Of a DNA stretch of 32,184 bases, positions 1 through 9,075 are shown in pieces. A program made the position numbers and the translations under genes. Each line of letters opens with the position of its first letter. Position 1 is the first letter of the stretch. The stretch covers positions 1-32,184 of the forward strand of contig CALAEX010000212.1 of NCBI GenBank assembly GCA_937891165.1. The letters are read 5' to 3'. Below the pieces are notes generated by a model that was not told the origin of the DNA, did no database searches, and saw only the letters and a list, made by a program, of their open reading frames with translations. The DNA comes from an uncultured Lachnospiraceae bacterium (GTDB lineage Bacteria > Bacillota > Clostridia > Lachnospirales > Lachnospiraceae).

Positions 1-449
1 ATGAAAGATATCAAGAAGGATTCAAAGACTTGCCAGTACAGATGAATCCTTATATGGAGGATATCATGGAACCTAACTTTTGGTTATCTTGTCTATTGAT
101 TGACGAAGATGCGATGTGTAAACAAGTTCGTAGTGATAGTGAAGCGTTGTATGTGAAAGAAACAGGAAAAACTTGTCCAACAGAGATTATGGAGAAGTTA
201 GCAGAATATAACATTGAATCTCGACCTATTTGGAAACCAATGCATATGCAACCGATTTATAGAATGAATCCGTTCATTACGATAGAAGGAAACGGAAGAT
301 GTAGAAGTAATGCTTACATAGATAAAGGGAAAGCAGTCGATGTAGGAGCAGATATTTTTGCACGAGGATTGTGTTTGCCAAGTGATATTAAGATGACAGA
401 AGAAGAACAGGATATGGTAATAGCAATTATTAAGAGTTGTTTTGAATGA
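1..449 (+). CDS. DegT/DnrJ/EryC1/StrS-family sugar aminotransferase, C-terminal part (PglE-like); 5' end outside window
   Basis: The reading frame is open from base 3, so the gene starts before the window and only about 148 C-terminal residues are present. They match the end of PLP-dependent nucleotide-sugar aminotransferases: a stretch like NFWLSCLLID, then PTEIMEKLAEYNIESRPIWK and a PMHMQP segment, ending in a VGADIFARGLCLPS motif. In PglE/PseC relatives this region helps bind the sugar nucleotide; the PLP lysine lies upstream and cannot be checked. The family transfers an amino group from glutamate to a 4-keto sugar nucleotide, as in bacillosamine synthesis. The stop codon is 8 bases before the next gene, a PglC-like transferase, which is the usual partner for this kind of amino sugar. 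The family call is strong; the exact sugar is inferred. Confidence 0.88.
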   Translation, partial: ERYQEGFKDLPVQMNPYMEDIMEPNFWLSCLLIDEDAMCKQVRSDSEALYVKETGKTCPTEIMEKLAEYNIESRPIWKPMHMQPIYRMNPFITIEGNGRCRSNAYIDKGKAVDVGADIFARGLCLPSDIKMTEEEQDMVIAIIKSCFE

Positions 450-457
450 GGTAGGAT

Positions 458-1099
458 ATGAGAAAAGTACAATTAATTATAAAACGATGGTTTGATATTT
501 TGGTCAGTGCAATAGCTCTTATCGTATTAAGTCCTATTTTATTGGTAATTGGAATTATTATAAAGCTTACTTCTAAAGGTCCTGTCTTTTTTAGACAGAA
601 ACGTTTGGGCAGAAATGGAGAAGTGTTTGAAATATTTAAATTTCGTACCATGATTGTAAATGCAGAACAGATGGGAGATGGATTACGAGTAAAGTCAGAA
701 AAAGACCCTCGTATTACAACCATAGGACGTATGTTGCGTGCAACTAGTTTAGATGAAGTTCCAAATTTAATTAACGTAATTTTAGGAACGATGAGTTTAG
801 TAGGACCAAGACCTCCTGTGACTTATCATCCTTATGATGGATATGAAAATTATCCAGAGTGGGCAAAGAAACGTTTTGAAATGTCTCCAGGAATTACAGG
901 ACTTGCACAAGCAACGGTACGAAATTCTGCCACATGGGAAGAACGAATTAAGATTGATAATGAGTATATTGATAATTTTAATCTTTGGATGGATATCAAA
1001 GTGTTATTGTGGACAGTAAAACGAGTAGTACAATCAGAAGATATTTATGGTGTTCCTACAGACTCTCCGAATACAGAACAGAAAACGATTAGAAAATAA
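458..1099 (+). CDS. Initiating undecaprenyl-phosphate sugar-1-phosphate transferase (PglC/WcaJ-type bacterial sugar transferase)
   Basis: This 213-residue protein has the compact PglC layout. A single hydrophobic segment lies at about residues 12-36, followed by the conserved FFRQKRLGRNG and FKFRTM segments. The catalytic Asp-Glu pair is at residues 99-100 in SLDEVPNL, and GTMSLVGPRPP follows near 110-120. The family moves a sugar-1-phosphate from a UDP-sugar to undecaprenyl phosphate at the inner face of the membrane, the first step of repeat-unit assembly. It lacks the extra N-terminal membrane helices of WcaJ/WbaP-type enzymes. The ATG at 458 has a GAGGTAGGAT-like ribosome binding site and is 8 bases after the aminotransferase stop. 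Adjacency to a PglE-like enzyme suggests a diacetamido-type first sugar, which is inference. Confidence 0.93.
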   Translation: MRKVQLIIKRWFDILVSAIALIVLSPILLVIGIIIKLTSKGPVFFRQKRLGRNGEVFEIFKFRTMIVNAEQMGDGLRVKSEKDPRITTIGRMLRATSLDEVPNLINVILGTMSLVGPRPPVTYHPYDGYENYPEWAKKRFEMSPGITGLAQATVRNSATWEERIKIDNEYIDNFNLWMDIKVLLWTVKRVVQSEDIYGVPTDSPNTEQKTIRK

Positions 1100-1200
1100 A
1101 GGATGAAGAGTATTTTATTGATACAAAGAAATTTTGTTTCCATAGTTTAAAGTAATATGCTATTGTTTAGAAACTGTTATTAGGAGGATAGGTAGGTTGT

Positions 1201-2637
1201 ATGAAAGTCACGATTAGAAAATTTGAAAAAGCAGATATTCCAAATAAAGTGAATTGGATTAATGACCCTGAAAATAATACCTATCTACATTATGAGCTTC
1301 CATTAGAGATAACAAAGACAGAAGTATGGTTTGAGAAAAATAAGGATAGAGTAGACCGTTATGATGCGGTCATAGAAGTAGATGGTAATTCGGTTGGTTT
1401 GCTTGGTCTTCTGTCTATAGATAATAAGAATCGTAAAGCAGAATATTATATTATGCTTGGTAATCGAGATTATCTTAGGAAAGGAGTTGCAGCACAAGCT
1501 TCTCGCTTATTATTAGAGTATGCTTTTCAACAATTGGGATTAAACCGTATCTATTTATATACAGAAAAGAAGAATGTTACAGCAATAAAGTCTTATGAGC
1601 GAATTGGATTTCAGCGAGAGGGATTGTTAAAACAGGATTTATTCCATAAAGGACATTATGTAGATAGATATGTATATAGTATTACTAAACATGATTTTTA
1701 TGGATGTCAAGATACTCCGATTTATAAAGTGGGTAGTATTGGAAATAACACTTTATTTATAAAACGTGAAGATTTGCTTCCATTTTCTTTTGGAGGAAAT
1801 AAAGCAAGAAAAGCGAAACTTTTTTTTGAAGAAATTTACAGGGGTTCTTATGATTGTGTGGTAACGTATGGAAGTAGTAGTTCCAATCATTGTCGTATCG
1901 TATCGAACCTTGCTATGGCAAGAGGAATGAAGTGTTATATTATTTCGCCAGAAGAAGCATCAAAAGAAACATATAATAGTAAGCTTATGGATATGTTTGG
2001 TGCAGAGATTGTAGTCTGTTCTGTGGATAAAGTACAGAAAACAATCGAAGATACCTTACAAGAGTTAAAAAAAGAAGGATATTCTCCTTATTTCATTGCA
2101 GGCGGCGGACATGGCACGATTGGCACACAGGCATATGTAGAGTGTTATGAAGAAATCAGTAAGTATGAGAAAGAGCATCAAATGCAGTTTGATTATATTT
2201 TTCATGCCTCTGGAACAGGAACAACACAAGCGGGTTTGATTTGTGGACAATTGATTAATGGGGAAGAAAGAACCATTGTAGGGATTAGCATTGCAAGGAA
2301 AAATCCAAGAGGCCGTCAGGTTGTTTTGGAAAGTGTAAAAGAATATCTCTTAGAACATAAAGTAGCAGTATCCGAAGAAGCAATCGAAGATACTACGATT
2401 TTAGAAGATGGCTATATCCAAGGAGGATATGGTGCTTGTTCAGAAGAAGTGATAGAAGTTATAAAAAATATGATGCAACAGTATGGACTTCCTTTAGATA
2501 CCACCTATACAGGTAAAGCAATGGCAGGAATGTTAGCATATATGAAACAGAAGAAGATAGAGAATAAAAAAATTCTTTTTATTCATACAGGCGGGACTCC
2601 ATTGTTTTTTGATTATTTAAAGGAAGAGAAGAACTAG
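1201..2637 (+). CDS. Fusion protein: GNAT N-acetyltransferase + PLP-dependent D-cysteine desulfhydrase/ACC deaminase-like enzyme
   Basis: The 478-residue protein has two domains. Residues 1 to about 165 are a GNAT acetyltransferase resembling RimJ/PseH types, with the acetyl-CoA loop near LRKGVAAQA (92-100) and a C-terminal NVTAIKSYERIGF strand-helix. Residues from about 168 to 478 are a fold-type II PLP enzyme. They contain the GGNKARK motif with the probable Schiff-base lysine at 201, a GSSSSNHCR segment, YTGKAMAGM and a final HTGGTPLFF. The second domain resembles D-cysteine desulfhydrase and ACC deaminase. The context (amino-sugar aminotransferase before, ATP-grasp ligase after) suggests that the GNAT half acetylates an amino sugar while the PLP half makes or interconverts an amino acid used as a decoration; both roles are inferred. 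An AGGAGGATAGG stretch precedes the ATG, with a rather long spacing. Confidence 0.88.
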   Translation: MKVTIRKFEKADIPNKVNWINDPENNTYLHYELPLEITKTEVWFEKNKDRVDRYDAVIEVDGNSVGLLGLLSIDNKNRKAEYYIMLGNRDYLRKGVAAQASRLLLEYAFQQLGLNRIYLYTEKKNVTAIKSYERIGFQREGLLKQDLFHKGHYVDRYVYSITKHDFYGCQDTPIYKVGSIGNNTLFIKREDLLPFSFGGNKARKAKLFFEEIYRGSYDCVVTYGSSSSNHCRIVSNLAMARGMKCYIISPEEASKETYNSKLMDMFGAEIVVCSVDKVQKTIEDTLQELKKEGYSPYFIAGGGHGTIGTQAYVECYEEISKYEKEHQMQFDYIFHASGTGTTQAGLICGQLINGEERTIVGISIARKNPRGRQVVLESVKEYLLEHKVAVSEEAIEDTTILEDGYIQGGYGACSEEVIEVIKNMMQQYGLPLDTTYTGKAMAGMLAYMKQKKIENKKILFIHTGGTPLFFDYLKEEKN

Positions 2638-2658
2638 AATGGAAAAGGAAGAAACAAT

Positions 2659-3615
2659 ATGAATATCTTGATTTTAAGTGCAGGAACAAGGAATAAAATA
2701 GTGCAATATTTTAAAAAAGCGATTGGAACAAAAGGACGAGTGATTGCCACAGATATGAGTGATTTAGCTCCTGCTGTTTATGAAGCAGATAAGTTTTATA
2801 AAGTTCCTCGTATGACAGAGGAAGGATATATCGATGTTATTTTTGATATATGTAAAAAAGAAAGTATTACAGGAGTACTCTCTTTAATTGACCCAGAACT
2901 TTCTTTACTTGCAAAACATAAAGAAAACTTTGCTGCACTTGGAGTTACTGTGATTGGTTCTTCTTATGAGTTATGTGAGAGAGCATTAAATAAAATGCAA
3001 ATGTATGAATGGCTCACAGAACATGGATATTCTTGTGCAAAAAGTTATGTAAATAAAGAGAAATTTTATCAAGATTTAGAAACAGACAGCATTCATTTTC
3101 CTGTATTCGTGAAACCTGTTTGTGGAAGTGCCAGTATTGCAATCTCAAAAGTAGAGGATAAAGAAACAATAGAATTACTTTTTGCTCATAATGATAAGTT
3201 AATGATTCAAGAGTTTTTAAATGGTCAGGAAATCGGAGCAGATGTCTATATTGATATGATAAGTGGAGAAGTGATTTCTATCTTTACGAAGAAGAAACTC
3301 GTGATGCGTGCAGGAGAAACCGATAAAGCAGTTTCTTTTAAAGATGATAAATTATTTTATTTAATTGAGAAATTTGCAAAGGAAAGCGGATGGAGGGGAC
3401 AGATTGATATTGATATTTTTGAGGTAAATGGAGAGTATTACATATCGGAAGTGAACCCGAGGTTTGGTGGTGGATATCCTCATGCCTATGAATGTGGATG
3501 TGACCATATGGCATTGATATTAAATAACCTTATTGAAAAGAAGAATAAACAGCAGATAGGAAAGTATAAAAATGGTATTTATATGATGAAATATAATGAA
3601 ATTTGTGTAAGGTAA
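2659..3615 (+). CDS. ATP-grasp family ligase (carbamoyl-phosphate synthase large-subunit-like)
   Basis: The protein has 318 residues. The N-terminal pre-ATP-grasp domain begins MNILILSAGTRNKIVQYF. The ATP-grasp part follows, with a phosphate-loop-like VFVKPVCGSASIAI, the hinge IQEFLNGQEIGADVYID, and the Mg-binding YISEVNPRFGGGYPHAYE near the C-terminus. Members couple ATP hydrolysis to joining a carboxylate with an amine or similar nucleophile. It lies 21 bases after the GNAT/PLP fusion with its own GGAAAAGGAAG ribosome binding site, so both are probably co-translated. A role in attaching an amino acid to a sugar of the polysaccharide is plausible but is inference from context; the true substrate is not visible. 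Confidence 0.88.
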   Translation: MNILILSAGTRNKIVQYFKKAIGTKGRVIATDMSDLAPAVYEADKFYKVPRMTEEGYIDVIFDICKKESITGVLSLIDPELSLLAKHKENFAALGVTVIGSSYELCERALNKMQMYEWLTEHGYSCAKSYVNKEKFYQDLETDSIHFPVFVKPVCGSASIAISKVEDKETIELLFAHNDKLMIQEFLNGQEIGADVYIDMISGEVISIFTKKKLVMRAGETDKAVSFKDDKLFYLIEKFAKESGWRGQIDIDIFEVNGEYYISEVNPRFGGGYPHAYECGCDHMALILNNLIEKKNKQQIGKYKNGIYMMKYNEICVR

Positions 3616-3680
3616 TGAAATTAAAAATGTAATTTTATAATACAATAATTTAGTTTAGAAGAATGGATGGAGTATACGTT

Positions 3681-4787
3681 ATGAAAATTCTATATGTGAC
3701 AACAGTTGGTGGAACAATGAATTTTTTTAAAAACTTTATTGAGCAATTGGTCAATTTAGGAAATACAGTAGATATTGCATGCAATGATTCAATATCTATA
3801 GTCCCTGAATTTTTTAGAAACTTAGGATGTAAAATATACCCAATATGTACATCTCGTGTACCATTAAATAAAGATAATATTATAGCCATTAGGCAGATTC
3901 AAAAGCTTGTAAAAGATAAAAAATATGATATTGTGCATTGTCATACACCTGTTGCTGCGGCATGTACTCGATTAGCGTGTTGTAAAATACGTAAGCAAGG
4001 TACAAGAGTATTTTATACAGTTCATGGATTTCATTTTTATAAGGGGGCACCATTAAAAAATTGGTTAGTATATTATCCAATAGAAAAATTATGTGCTTAT
4101 TTAACAGATGTACTAATTACAATTAATAAAGAAGATTATGACCTTGCAAAAAAGAAGATGAAAGCAAAGAGAGTAGAATATGTTCCTGGTGTTGGTATTG
4201 ATTTGCAAAAATTTGACAAAGTAGTGGTAGATAAAGAAGAAAAAAGGAAAGAATTAGGTATTCCACAAAAAGTAAAATGGATTTTAAATGTTGGAGAGTT
4301 AATTAGTCGGAAGAATCAAGAAACGCTTATTCGAGCTGTTGCAGAAATGGAAGATGTATATCTTACTATTGCAGGAAGTGGAGTGTTACTAGAGTTTTTA
4401 ACAGATTTAATAAAAGAATTAGGAATCGATAATAGAGTGAAATTGTTAGGTTATAGAAAAGATATTGTTGAATTATGTAAAGCTTGTGATATTTTTGCAT
4501 TTCCATCTTTTCAAGAGGGATTACCTGTTTCATTAATGGAAGCAATGGCAAGTGGTTTACCAATTGTATGTAGTAGGATAAGAGGAAATATAGATTTGAT
4601 AGATGAAAATGGGGGTGTATTATTTAATCCATATAGTGTAATAGAGTGTAAAAATATGATCGAAAAATTGTTTGAGTCTGATGTAGAAAAGTTTGGCTTA
4701 TATAATATGCAAAAAATTGGACAATTTTCTTTAGAAAAAGTTAATGAGCAGATGATTGATATAATTGAGGATATATTTTTATGTTGA
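3681..4787 (+). CDS. Glycosyltransferase family 4 (EpsD-like)
   Basis: This is a GT-B fold glycosyltransferase of 368 residues. The N-terminal half has HCHTPVAA and TVHGFHFYKGAPLKNW, typical of exopolysaccharide GT4 enzymes. The C-terminal half has the nucleotide-sugar site with GSGVLLEF and the E-x7-E motif in FPSFQEGLPVSLMEAMASG. It would add a sugar to the lipid-linked repeat unit on the cytoplasmic side, retaining the anomeric configuration. The ATG at 3681 is chosen over an in-frame ATG at 3663 because GGATGGAG lies 8 bases before 3681. From here to about 10250 the DNA looks more AT-rich than bases 1-3600, as expected for a serotype-specific block. Confidence 0.9.
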   Translation: MKILYVTTVGGTMNFFKNFIEQLVNLGNTVDIACNDSISIVPEFFRNLGCKIYPICTSRVPLNKDNIIAIRQIQKLVKDKKYDIVHCHTPVAAACTRLACCKIRKQGTRVFYTVHGFHFYKGAPLKNWLVYYPIEKLCAYLTDVLITINKEDYDLAKKKMKAKRVEYVPGVGIDLQKFDKVVVDKEEKRKELGIPQKVKWILNVGELISRKNQETLIRAVAEMEDVYLTIAGSGVLLEFLTDLIKELGIDNRVKLLGYRKDIVELCKACDIFAFPSFQEGLPVSLMEAMASGLPIVCSRIRGNIDLIDENGGVLFNPYSVIECKNMIEKLFESDVEKFGLYNMQKIGQFSLEKVNEQMIDIIEDIFLC

Positions 4788-4910
4788 ATTTTTAATGAAG
4801 AATTATACATAAAGATAAGAATTTAATATTAAAGTATTAAAATAAAGAAAAATAATAAATAAATAGTACAAATTATATAAGTAAAAATAGAAAAACGAGA
4901 GGTGTAGTTT

Positions 4911-5906
4911 ATGTATAATGGCTTATTTAGTATTATTGTACCTATTTATAAAGTAGAAGCCTATCTTAGGCAGTGCATAGAGAGTTTAATTTTACAGTTA
5001 TATAATAATATAGAAATTATTTTAGTAGATGATGGTTCTCCAGATAATTGTCCTAATATATGCGATGAGTATGCTTTAAAAGATTTTCGTATTAAAGTAA
5101 TACATAAAGAAAATGGAGGTTTAGTATCAGCACGAAGTGTAGGTGCTATGATGGCAAAAGGAGAATATATTGTTTGTGTTGATGGAGATGATTGGGTTAC
5201 TGAAAATTATATTCAAAAATTTGCAGAAGTTATAGATATGTATGAACCAGATATAGTCATGTGTGGAAAAATAAATGCTCATAGTAATTATAATGAGGAA
5301 AAAGTATTACCATATCGTAAAGGATATTATACTAAAGAAGATATAATTAGAGAAATATTTCCAATGCTTATTCAAAGTAGAAGCGCAACTTATTTTTCTC
5401 CTAATATTTGGGGAAAAGCATATCGTGCAGGATTGTATCTTTCGTTTCAACAAACAGTGGATAAAAAAATAAAAATAGGCGAGGATAGTGCTGTTGTAAT
5501 TCCTTGCATATATCATGCTAATTCTCTTTTTGTTATATCAGATTGTATGTATTATTATAGACAAAATCCAGTTTCTATGACAAAAGAAAAGAAAGCATTT
5601 GAATGGAATGGTCCAGAACTCTTGTACAAACAATTTGAATCTCAGATAGATATAGAAAAGTTTAATTTTAGGGAACAATTATATAGAAAAACTGTTCATG
5701 AATTGTTTTCTGTAGTAGTTTCTCAATTTTATCGAAAAGAATCATATAAGATAATTTTGGCAGATATAAAGGAAAATTTAAATAATGTGATTTATCATAC
5801 AGCAATAAATGAATGTAATTTTTCAGGAAAAAAAGCTAAATTAATGCAGTTATCATTAAAATATAAATGGATAAGAGTTATTTGGCTTTTTTCAAGGATT
5901 AAATAA
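4911..5906 (+). CDS. Glycosyltransferase family 2 (EpsJ-like)
   Basis: The protein has 331 residues with a GT-A domain in the first 110 or so. It starts FSIIVPIYKVEAYLRQCIES, then ILVDDGSPDN (nucleotide-binding Asp pair), ENGGLVSAR and the metal-binding VDGDDWV. The C-terminal two thirds is a variable acceptor domain with several Trp/Tyr-rich helices. GAGAGGTG precedes the ATG. It is a close relative of the next gene (both have DEY after the DDGS loop and the same domain lengths), so the two may have arisen by duplication or been acquired together. The 123 bases before it are very AT-rich with no feature I can support. The sugar specificity cannot be read from sequence. Confidence 0.92.
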   Translation: MYNGLFSIIVPIYKVEAYLRQCIESLILQLYNNIEIILVDDGSPDNCPNICDEYALKDFRIKVIHKENGGLVSARSVGAMMAKGEYIVCVDGDDWVTENYIQKFAEVIDMYEPDIVMCGKINAHSNYNEEKVLPYRKGYYTKEDIIREIFPMLIQSRSATYFSPNIWGKAYRAGLYLSFQQTVDKKIKIGEDSAVVIPCIYHANSLFVISDCMYYYRQNPVSMTKEKKAFEWNGPELLYKQFESQIDIEKFNFREQLYRKTVHELFSVVVSQFYRKESYKIILADIKENLNNVIYHTAINECNFSGKKAKLMQLSLKYKWIRVIWLFSRIK

Positions 5907-5930
5907 TTGATGTGAAAGAGGTGTTTGAAT

Positions 5931-6929
5931 TTGAAAAAACAAAGAATTAAATTAAGTATTATAATACCTGTATTTAGGGTAGAAAAGTATTTGAAAAAGT
6001 GTATAGATGCATTAATTGACCAATTGCAACCCTGTGTTGAGATTATTCTTGTTGATGATGGTAGTGATGATTATTGTCCTATAATCTGTGATGAATATAG
6101 TAAGAGATATAAAGAGATAAAAACTATACATAAGAAAAATGGTGGGCTTTCATCCGCTGTAAAGGAAGGTATTAGTTATTCTACTGGAGAGTATATTGGA
6201 TTTTGTGATAGTGATGATTGGGTTGAAAAAGATTATATTAAAGAAATTATAAAAGTAATTGATGAGAATGATATAGATGTTATTTATTTTGATTATTTTC
6301 GTGTATATGAATCAAGTAAAAAAATTGTTTTAAATAGGAATAATTTAATTACTCCAGGAAAATATGAAGGAGAAACTTGTGAGTTGTTAAAAAGATTATA
6401 TTTGCGAGGGATACCTCCTATGCGTTGGAATAAGGTAATAAAAAGGGAATTAGTTGAACATTCATTAAAATATTATGATTTGCGTTCTAGAATAGGAGAG
6501 GATATTCTATTTACAGCTCCTATTATTTATTCAATGAATACATTTTATTATATTGATAAGGTGTTGATAAATTATAATATTAATGAGGCTTCAATGACTC
6601 AAAATTTTGATAAAAGCTATTTGGATGATTTTAATTTGATAGTTAAAGTATTGAGTGAATATTTTAACAAGGATATGAGTTTTTTGGGAAATATTAATTA
6701 TATTAATATGAGAACGTTTATTAATGCTGTTGGAAAATCAACATTACAAAATAAATGGAGTTATTTAAAAAGTATTTTTGGAAAACAGGAAATGAAGGAT
6801 AGATTAAATTGGGTAAATAAAGATGAATTATCTATGAAGGATAAAGTACTATTATATTTTATGAAGAAAAACTATTGTAGTATACTTTTGTTTATTTCTT
6901 TTGTTTATAGAAAATTATATTCCAGATAA
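5931..6929 (+). CDS. Glycosyltransferase family 2
   Basis: A GT-A glycosyltransferase of about 332 residues. The N-terminal domain carries LSIIIPVFRVEKYLKKCID, ILVDDGSDDYCP, KKNGGLSSA and the DxD-like CDSDDWV. The later part includes RIGEDILFTAPIIYS, matching the conserved GED region of EpsJ-like enzymes that supplies the catalytic base. The start is set at the TTG at 5931, because AGAGGTG at 5917-5923 is 7 bases before it; a TTG at 5925 is only one base from that site. It probably adds one residue of the repeat unit. The C-terminus ends in a short hydrophobic, basic tail (about residues 305-332) that could touch the membrane. Confidence 0.9.
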   Translation: MKKQRIKLSIIIPVFRVEKYLKKCIDALIDQLQPCVEIILVDDGSDDYCPIICDEYSKRYKEIKTIHKKNGGLSSAVKEGISYSTGEYIGFCDSDDWVEKDYIKEIIKVIDENDIDVIYFDYFRVYESSKKIVLNRNNLITPGKYEGETCELLKRLYLRGIPPMRWNKVIKRELVEHSLKYYDLRSRIGEDILFTAPIIYSMNTFYYIDKVLINYNINEASMTQNFDKSYLDDFNLIVKVLSEYFNKDMSFLGNINYINMRTFINAVGKSTLQNKWSYLKSIFGKQEMKDRLNWVNKDELSMKDKVLLYFMKKNYCSILLFISFVYRKLYSR

Positions 6930-6969
6930 ATTAGATTTAATTTTAAGAGAGGTTATATAGAAAATTATT

Positions 6970-8037
6970 ATGCAATCATATATACTTTATATTTCTATTT
7001 TTGCAATATCTTCTTTGACTAGCTTAATTATTATGAAAAAAAGTACATATCGTAAGATTATTTTATTTGGAATAGTATTGTTTTTACCTGTTTTAATTGC
7101 AACAATGAGAGAAGGTATTGGGACAGATTATTATTCTTATAAGTGGTATTATCAACAGACAATAAATGGTCTAAATATGACTTTTATGGAACCTTTATTC
7201 AAGATATTGAATTATTTAAGTTATTGGTTATTTGGAGATTATAAGGGTGTACTTTTTTTATCTTCTTTAATAACATATTCATTTATTTTAGCAGGATTAA
7301 TTAAACTTAAGAGTGATTTTTCTATTGCTTTAGGATTATGGATTTTTTATTGTTATTATTTTTCAGCATCATTTAATGTTGTTAGACAAATGATAGCAGT
7401 ATCTATAATATTTTTTGCATTAACGTTATTAAATGAAAAAAAATATAAACAGTATATTTTATATGTAGTCATTGCTAGTATGTTTCATATTAGTGCAATT
7501 ATTGCTATATTTTTTATTTTAATTAAGACAACAACACGGAAAAATGTTAAATTATCAATAGTAACTGTTTTTTGCTTATCTGTATTTATAGTTTTTTTTG
7601 GAAGTGATATTTTAAATTTACTTCCAGACTTTATTAAGATACAGTATAATAGTTATATTAGAAATACAGATAAGATGATAAATTTGTTATATTTCATGGA
7701 TATAGTTCCTATTTTTTTAATTGTTGCAGTTCCTATTTTAATTTATATAGGATATTATAGAAAAAGTGATAAATATGATTTATATTGTACTATTGGTATT
7801 TGTGTTTTACCATTTTTGATTTTGGGTTATAATATATCGTATTTTCAGCGAGTTTTATACTATATTGATATTATTCAGATAGTAACAGTTCCTTTATTAA
7901 TTAGACAAATACGTGTAATAAAACAACGGTTTTTTATAGCTTTTTTGGTAATAGTATTTTTTGGTTTTTATTTTTGGTATTCTACTGTATATAAGGGGAG
8001 TAATGGAATTATACCATATACAAGTAGTTGGATTTAA
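6970..8037 (+). CDS. EpsG/Wzy-like polysaccharide polymerase, multipass membrane protein
   Basis: This 355-residue protein is almost entirely hydrophobic, with about ten predicted membrane segments. The EpsG-family signature region MREGIGTDYYSYKWYY lies in the first large outside loop (near residues 45-60). A conserved FNVVRQMIAVSIIFF segment is near 140-155, and MFHISAIIAI follows near 175. Wzy/EpsG proteins polymerise lipid-linked repeat units on the outer face of the membrane. The best ribosome binding site (AAGAGAGG, 6945-6952) is 17 bases before the ATG, unusually far, and an in-frame TAG at 6958 blocks any upstream start, so translation may be weak or use one of the ATT codons at 6964/6967. 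Confidence 0.87.
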   Translation: MQSYILYISIFAISSLTSLIIMKKSTYRKIILFGIVLFLPVLIATMREGIGTDYYSYKWYYQQTINGLNMTFMEPLFKILNYLSYWLFGDYKGVLFLSSLITYSFILAGLIKLKSDFSIALGLWIFYCYYFSASFNVVRQMIAVSIIFFALTLLNEKKYKQYILYVVIASMFHISAIIAIFFILIKTTTRKNVKLSIVTVFCLSVFIVFFGSDILNLLPDFIKIQYNSYIRNTDKMINLLYFMDIVPIFLIVAVPILIYIGYYRKSDKYDLYCTIGICVLPFLILGYNISYFQRVLYYIDIIQIVTVPLLIRQIRVIKQRFFIAFLVIVFFGFYFWYSTVYKGSNGIIPYTSSWI

Positions 8038-8097
8038 TTAAAAAATTATTAATATAAATTATTTTGATTTGAATAGTATTTTAGGAGAAAGAAGAAT

Positions 8098-9075
8098 ATG
8101 ATATCAGTGATTGTTCCTGTTTTTAATGGTGAAAAATATATTAATAAGTGTATTGATAGTATTTTGGGACAAACAATTAAGGAGTTGGAAATTATTTTTG
8201 TTAATGATGGTTCAACTGACAAAAGTGCAGCTATTTTGGATGAATATAGTAAATATAATAGTAATATACATGTTATTCATCAAGAAAATCAAGGTGTTAG
8301 TATAGCCAGAAATATTGCACTTGATAATGCGAATGGTGATTATATTGCTTTTTGTGATGTGGACGATTACATTGCACCTAATATGCTTGAAATTTTAGTA
8401 TCTGCTATGGAACAAAATGATGCAGATATTTCTGTATGTGGAGTTAAGGAATTTAGTTGTGATGAAGATGTATTTTTTAAATCTGATTTACAGATAGAGT
8501 ATGAGGTATTATCTGATGATGAGGTTTTTAAAAATATAATAGATAATAGAAATTGTAGTGGATATGTATGGAATAAATTGTTTAAATCTGAGTTGATAAA
8601 TGAAAAACATCTAAGATTTGATGAAACAATTGCCATTGGTGAAGATGAATTATTTGTTGTTCAATATTTGGATAAGAGATACAAGATGGTTTTTGTAGCA
8701 GAAGCGTTATATGGTTATAGAAATAATCCAAAAGGGGCTTGTCAACAGCCTATTTCTGAAAAAAAGTTGTCATTCATTGATGCAAGGTTAAAAATATTTA
8801 ATGAAGTAGAAAATAAGTTTTGTGGAGATGAAGTTAAAAGTATAGCATGGAACAGACTGATATATGCTTGTGTATATTATTTTTATAAGTTATGTTATTT
8901 AGAGAAAAAGCAAAAAAGGTATTATTATAAAAAAATATGTGCAATAGTAAGGAATACTTATCAAAAATATAGATTTGATGCCAGATGGTCTAGAAAGATG
9001 CAGATAGCCTATTTCGTTTTGTTATTATTATCTAGTAGAGTGTTTAATAAGACGAGAGGATGTGATGTAAATTGA
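8098..9075 (+). CDS. Glycosyltransferase family 2
   Basis: A third GT2 of 325 residues. It begins MISVIVPVFNGEKYINKCID and then has FVNDGSTDKSA, ENQGVSIARN and the metal-binding FCDVDDYI in the first 100 residues. The GED motif is seen in AIGEDELFVVQYL. AGGAGAAAG lies just before the ATG. The stop codon overlaps the TTG start of the pyruvyl transferase gene by 4 bases, so the two are likely translationally coupled. It probably adds the sugar that the next enzyme modifies, which is inference from coupling. Its acceptor half differs clearly from the two GT2 proteins upstream. Confidence 0.92.
   Translation: MISVIVPVFNGEKYINKCIDSILGQTIKELEIIFVNDGSTDKSAAILDEYSKYNSNIHVIHQENQGVSIARNIALDNANGDYIAFCDVDDYIAPNMLEILVSAMEQNDADISVCGVKEFSCDEDVFFKSDLQIEYEVLSDDEVFKNIIDNRNCSGYVWNKLFKSELINEKHLRFDETIAIGEDELFVVQYLDKRYKMVFVAEALYGYRNNPKGACQQPISEKKLSFIDARLKIFNEVENKFCGDEVKSIAWNRLIYACVYYFYKLCYLEKKQKRYYYKKICAIVRNTYQKYRFDARWSRKMQIAYFVLLLLSSRVFNKTRGCDVN

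Noticed and set aside
430..723. 97-codon minus-strand frame over the initiating transferase gene
   Set aside because: It overlaps a clear PglC-family gene on the other strand and shows no protein family pattern.
1100..1200. Internal promoter or terminator before the GNAT/PLP fusion gene
   Set aside because: Only weak -35/-10-like hexamers and no convincing hairpin with a T run were found, so nothing firm can be listed.
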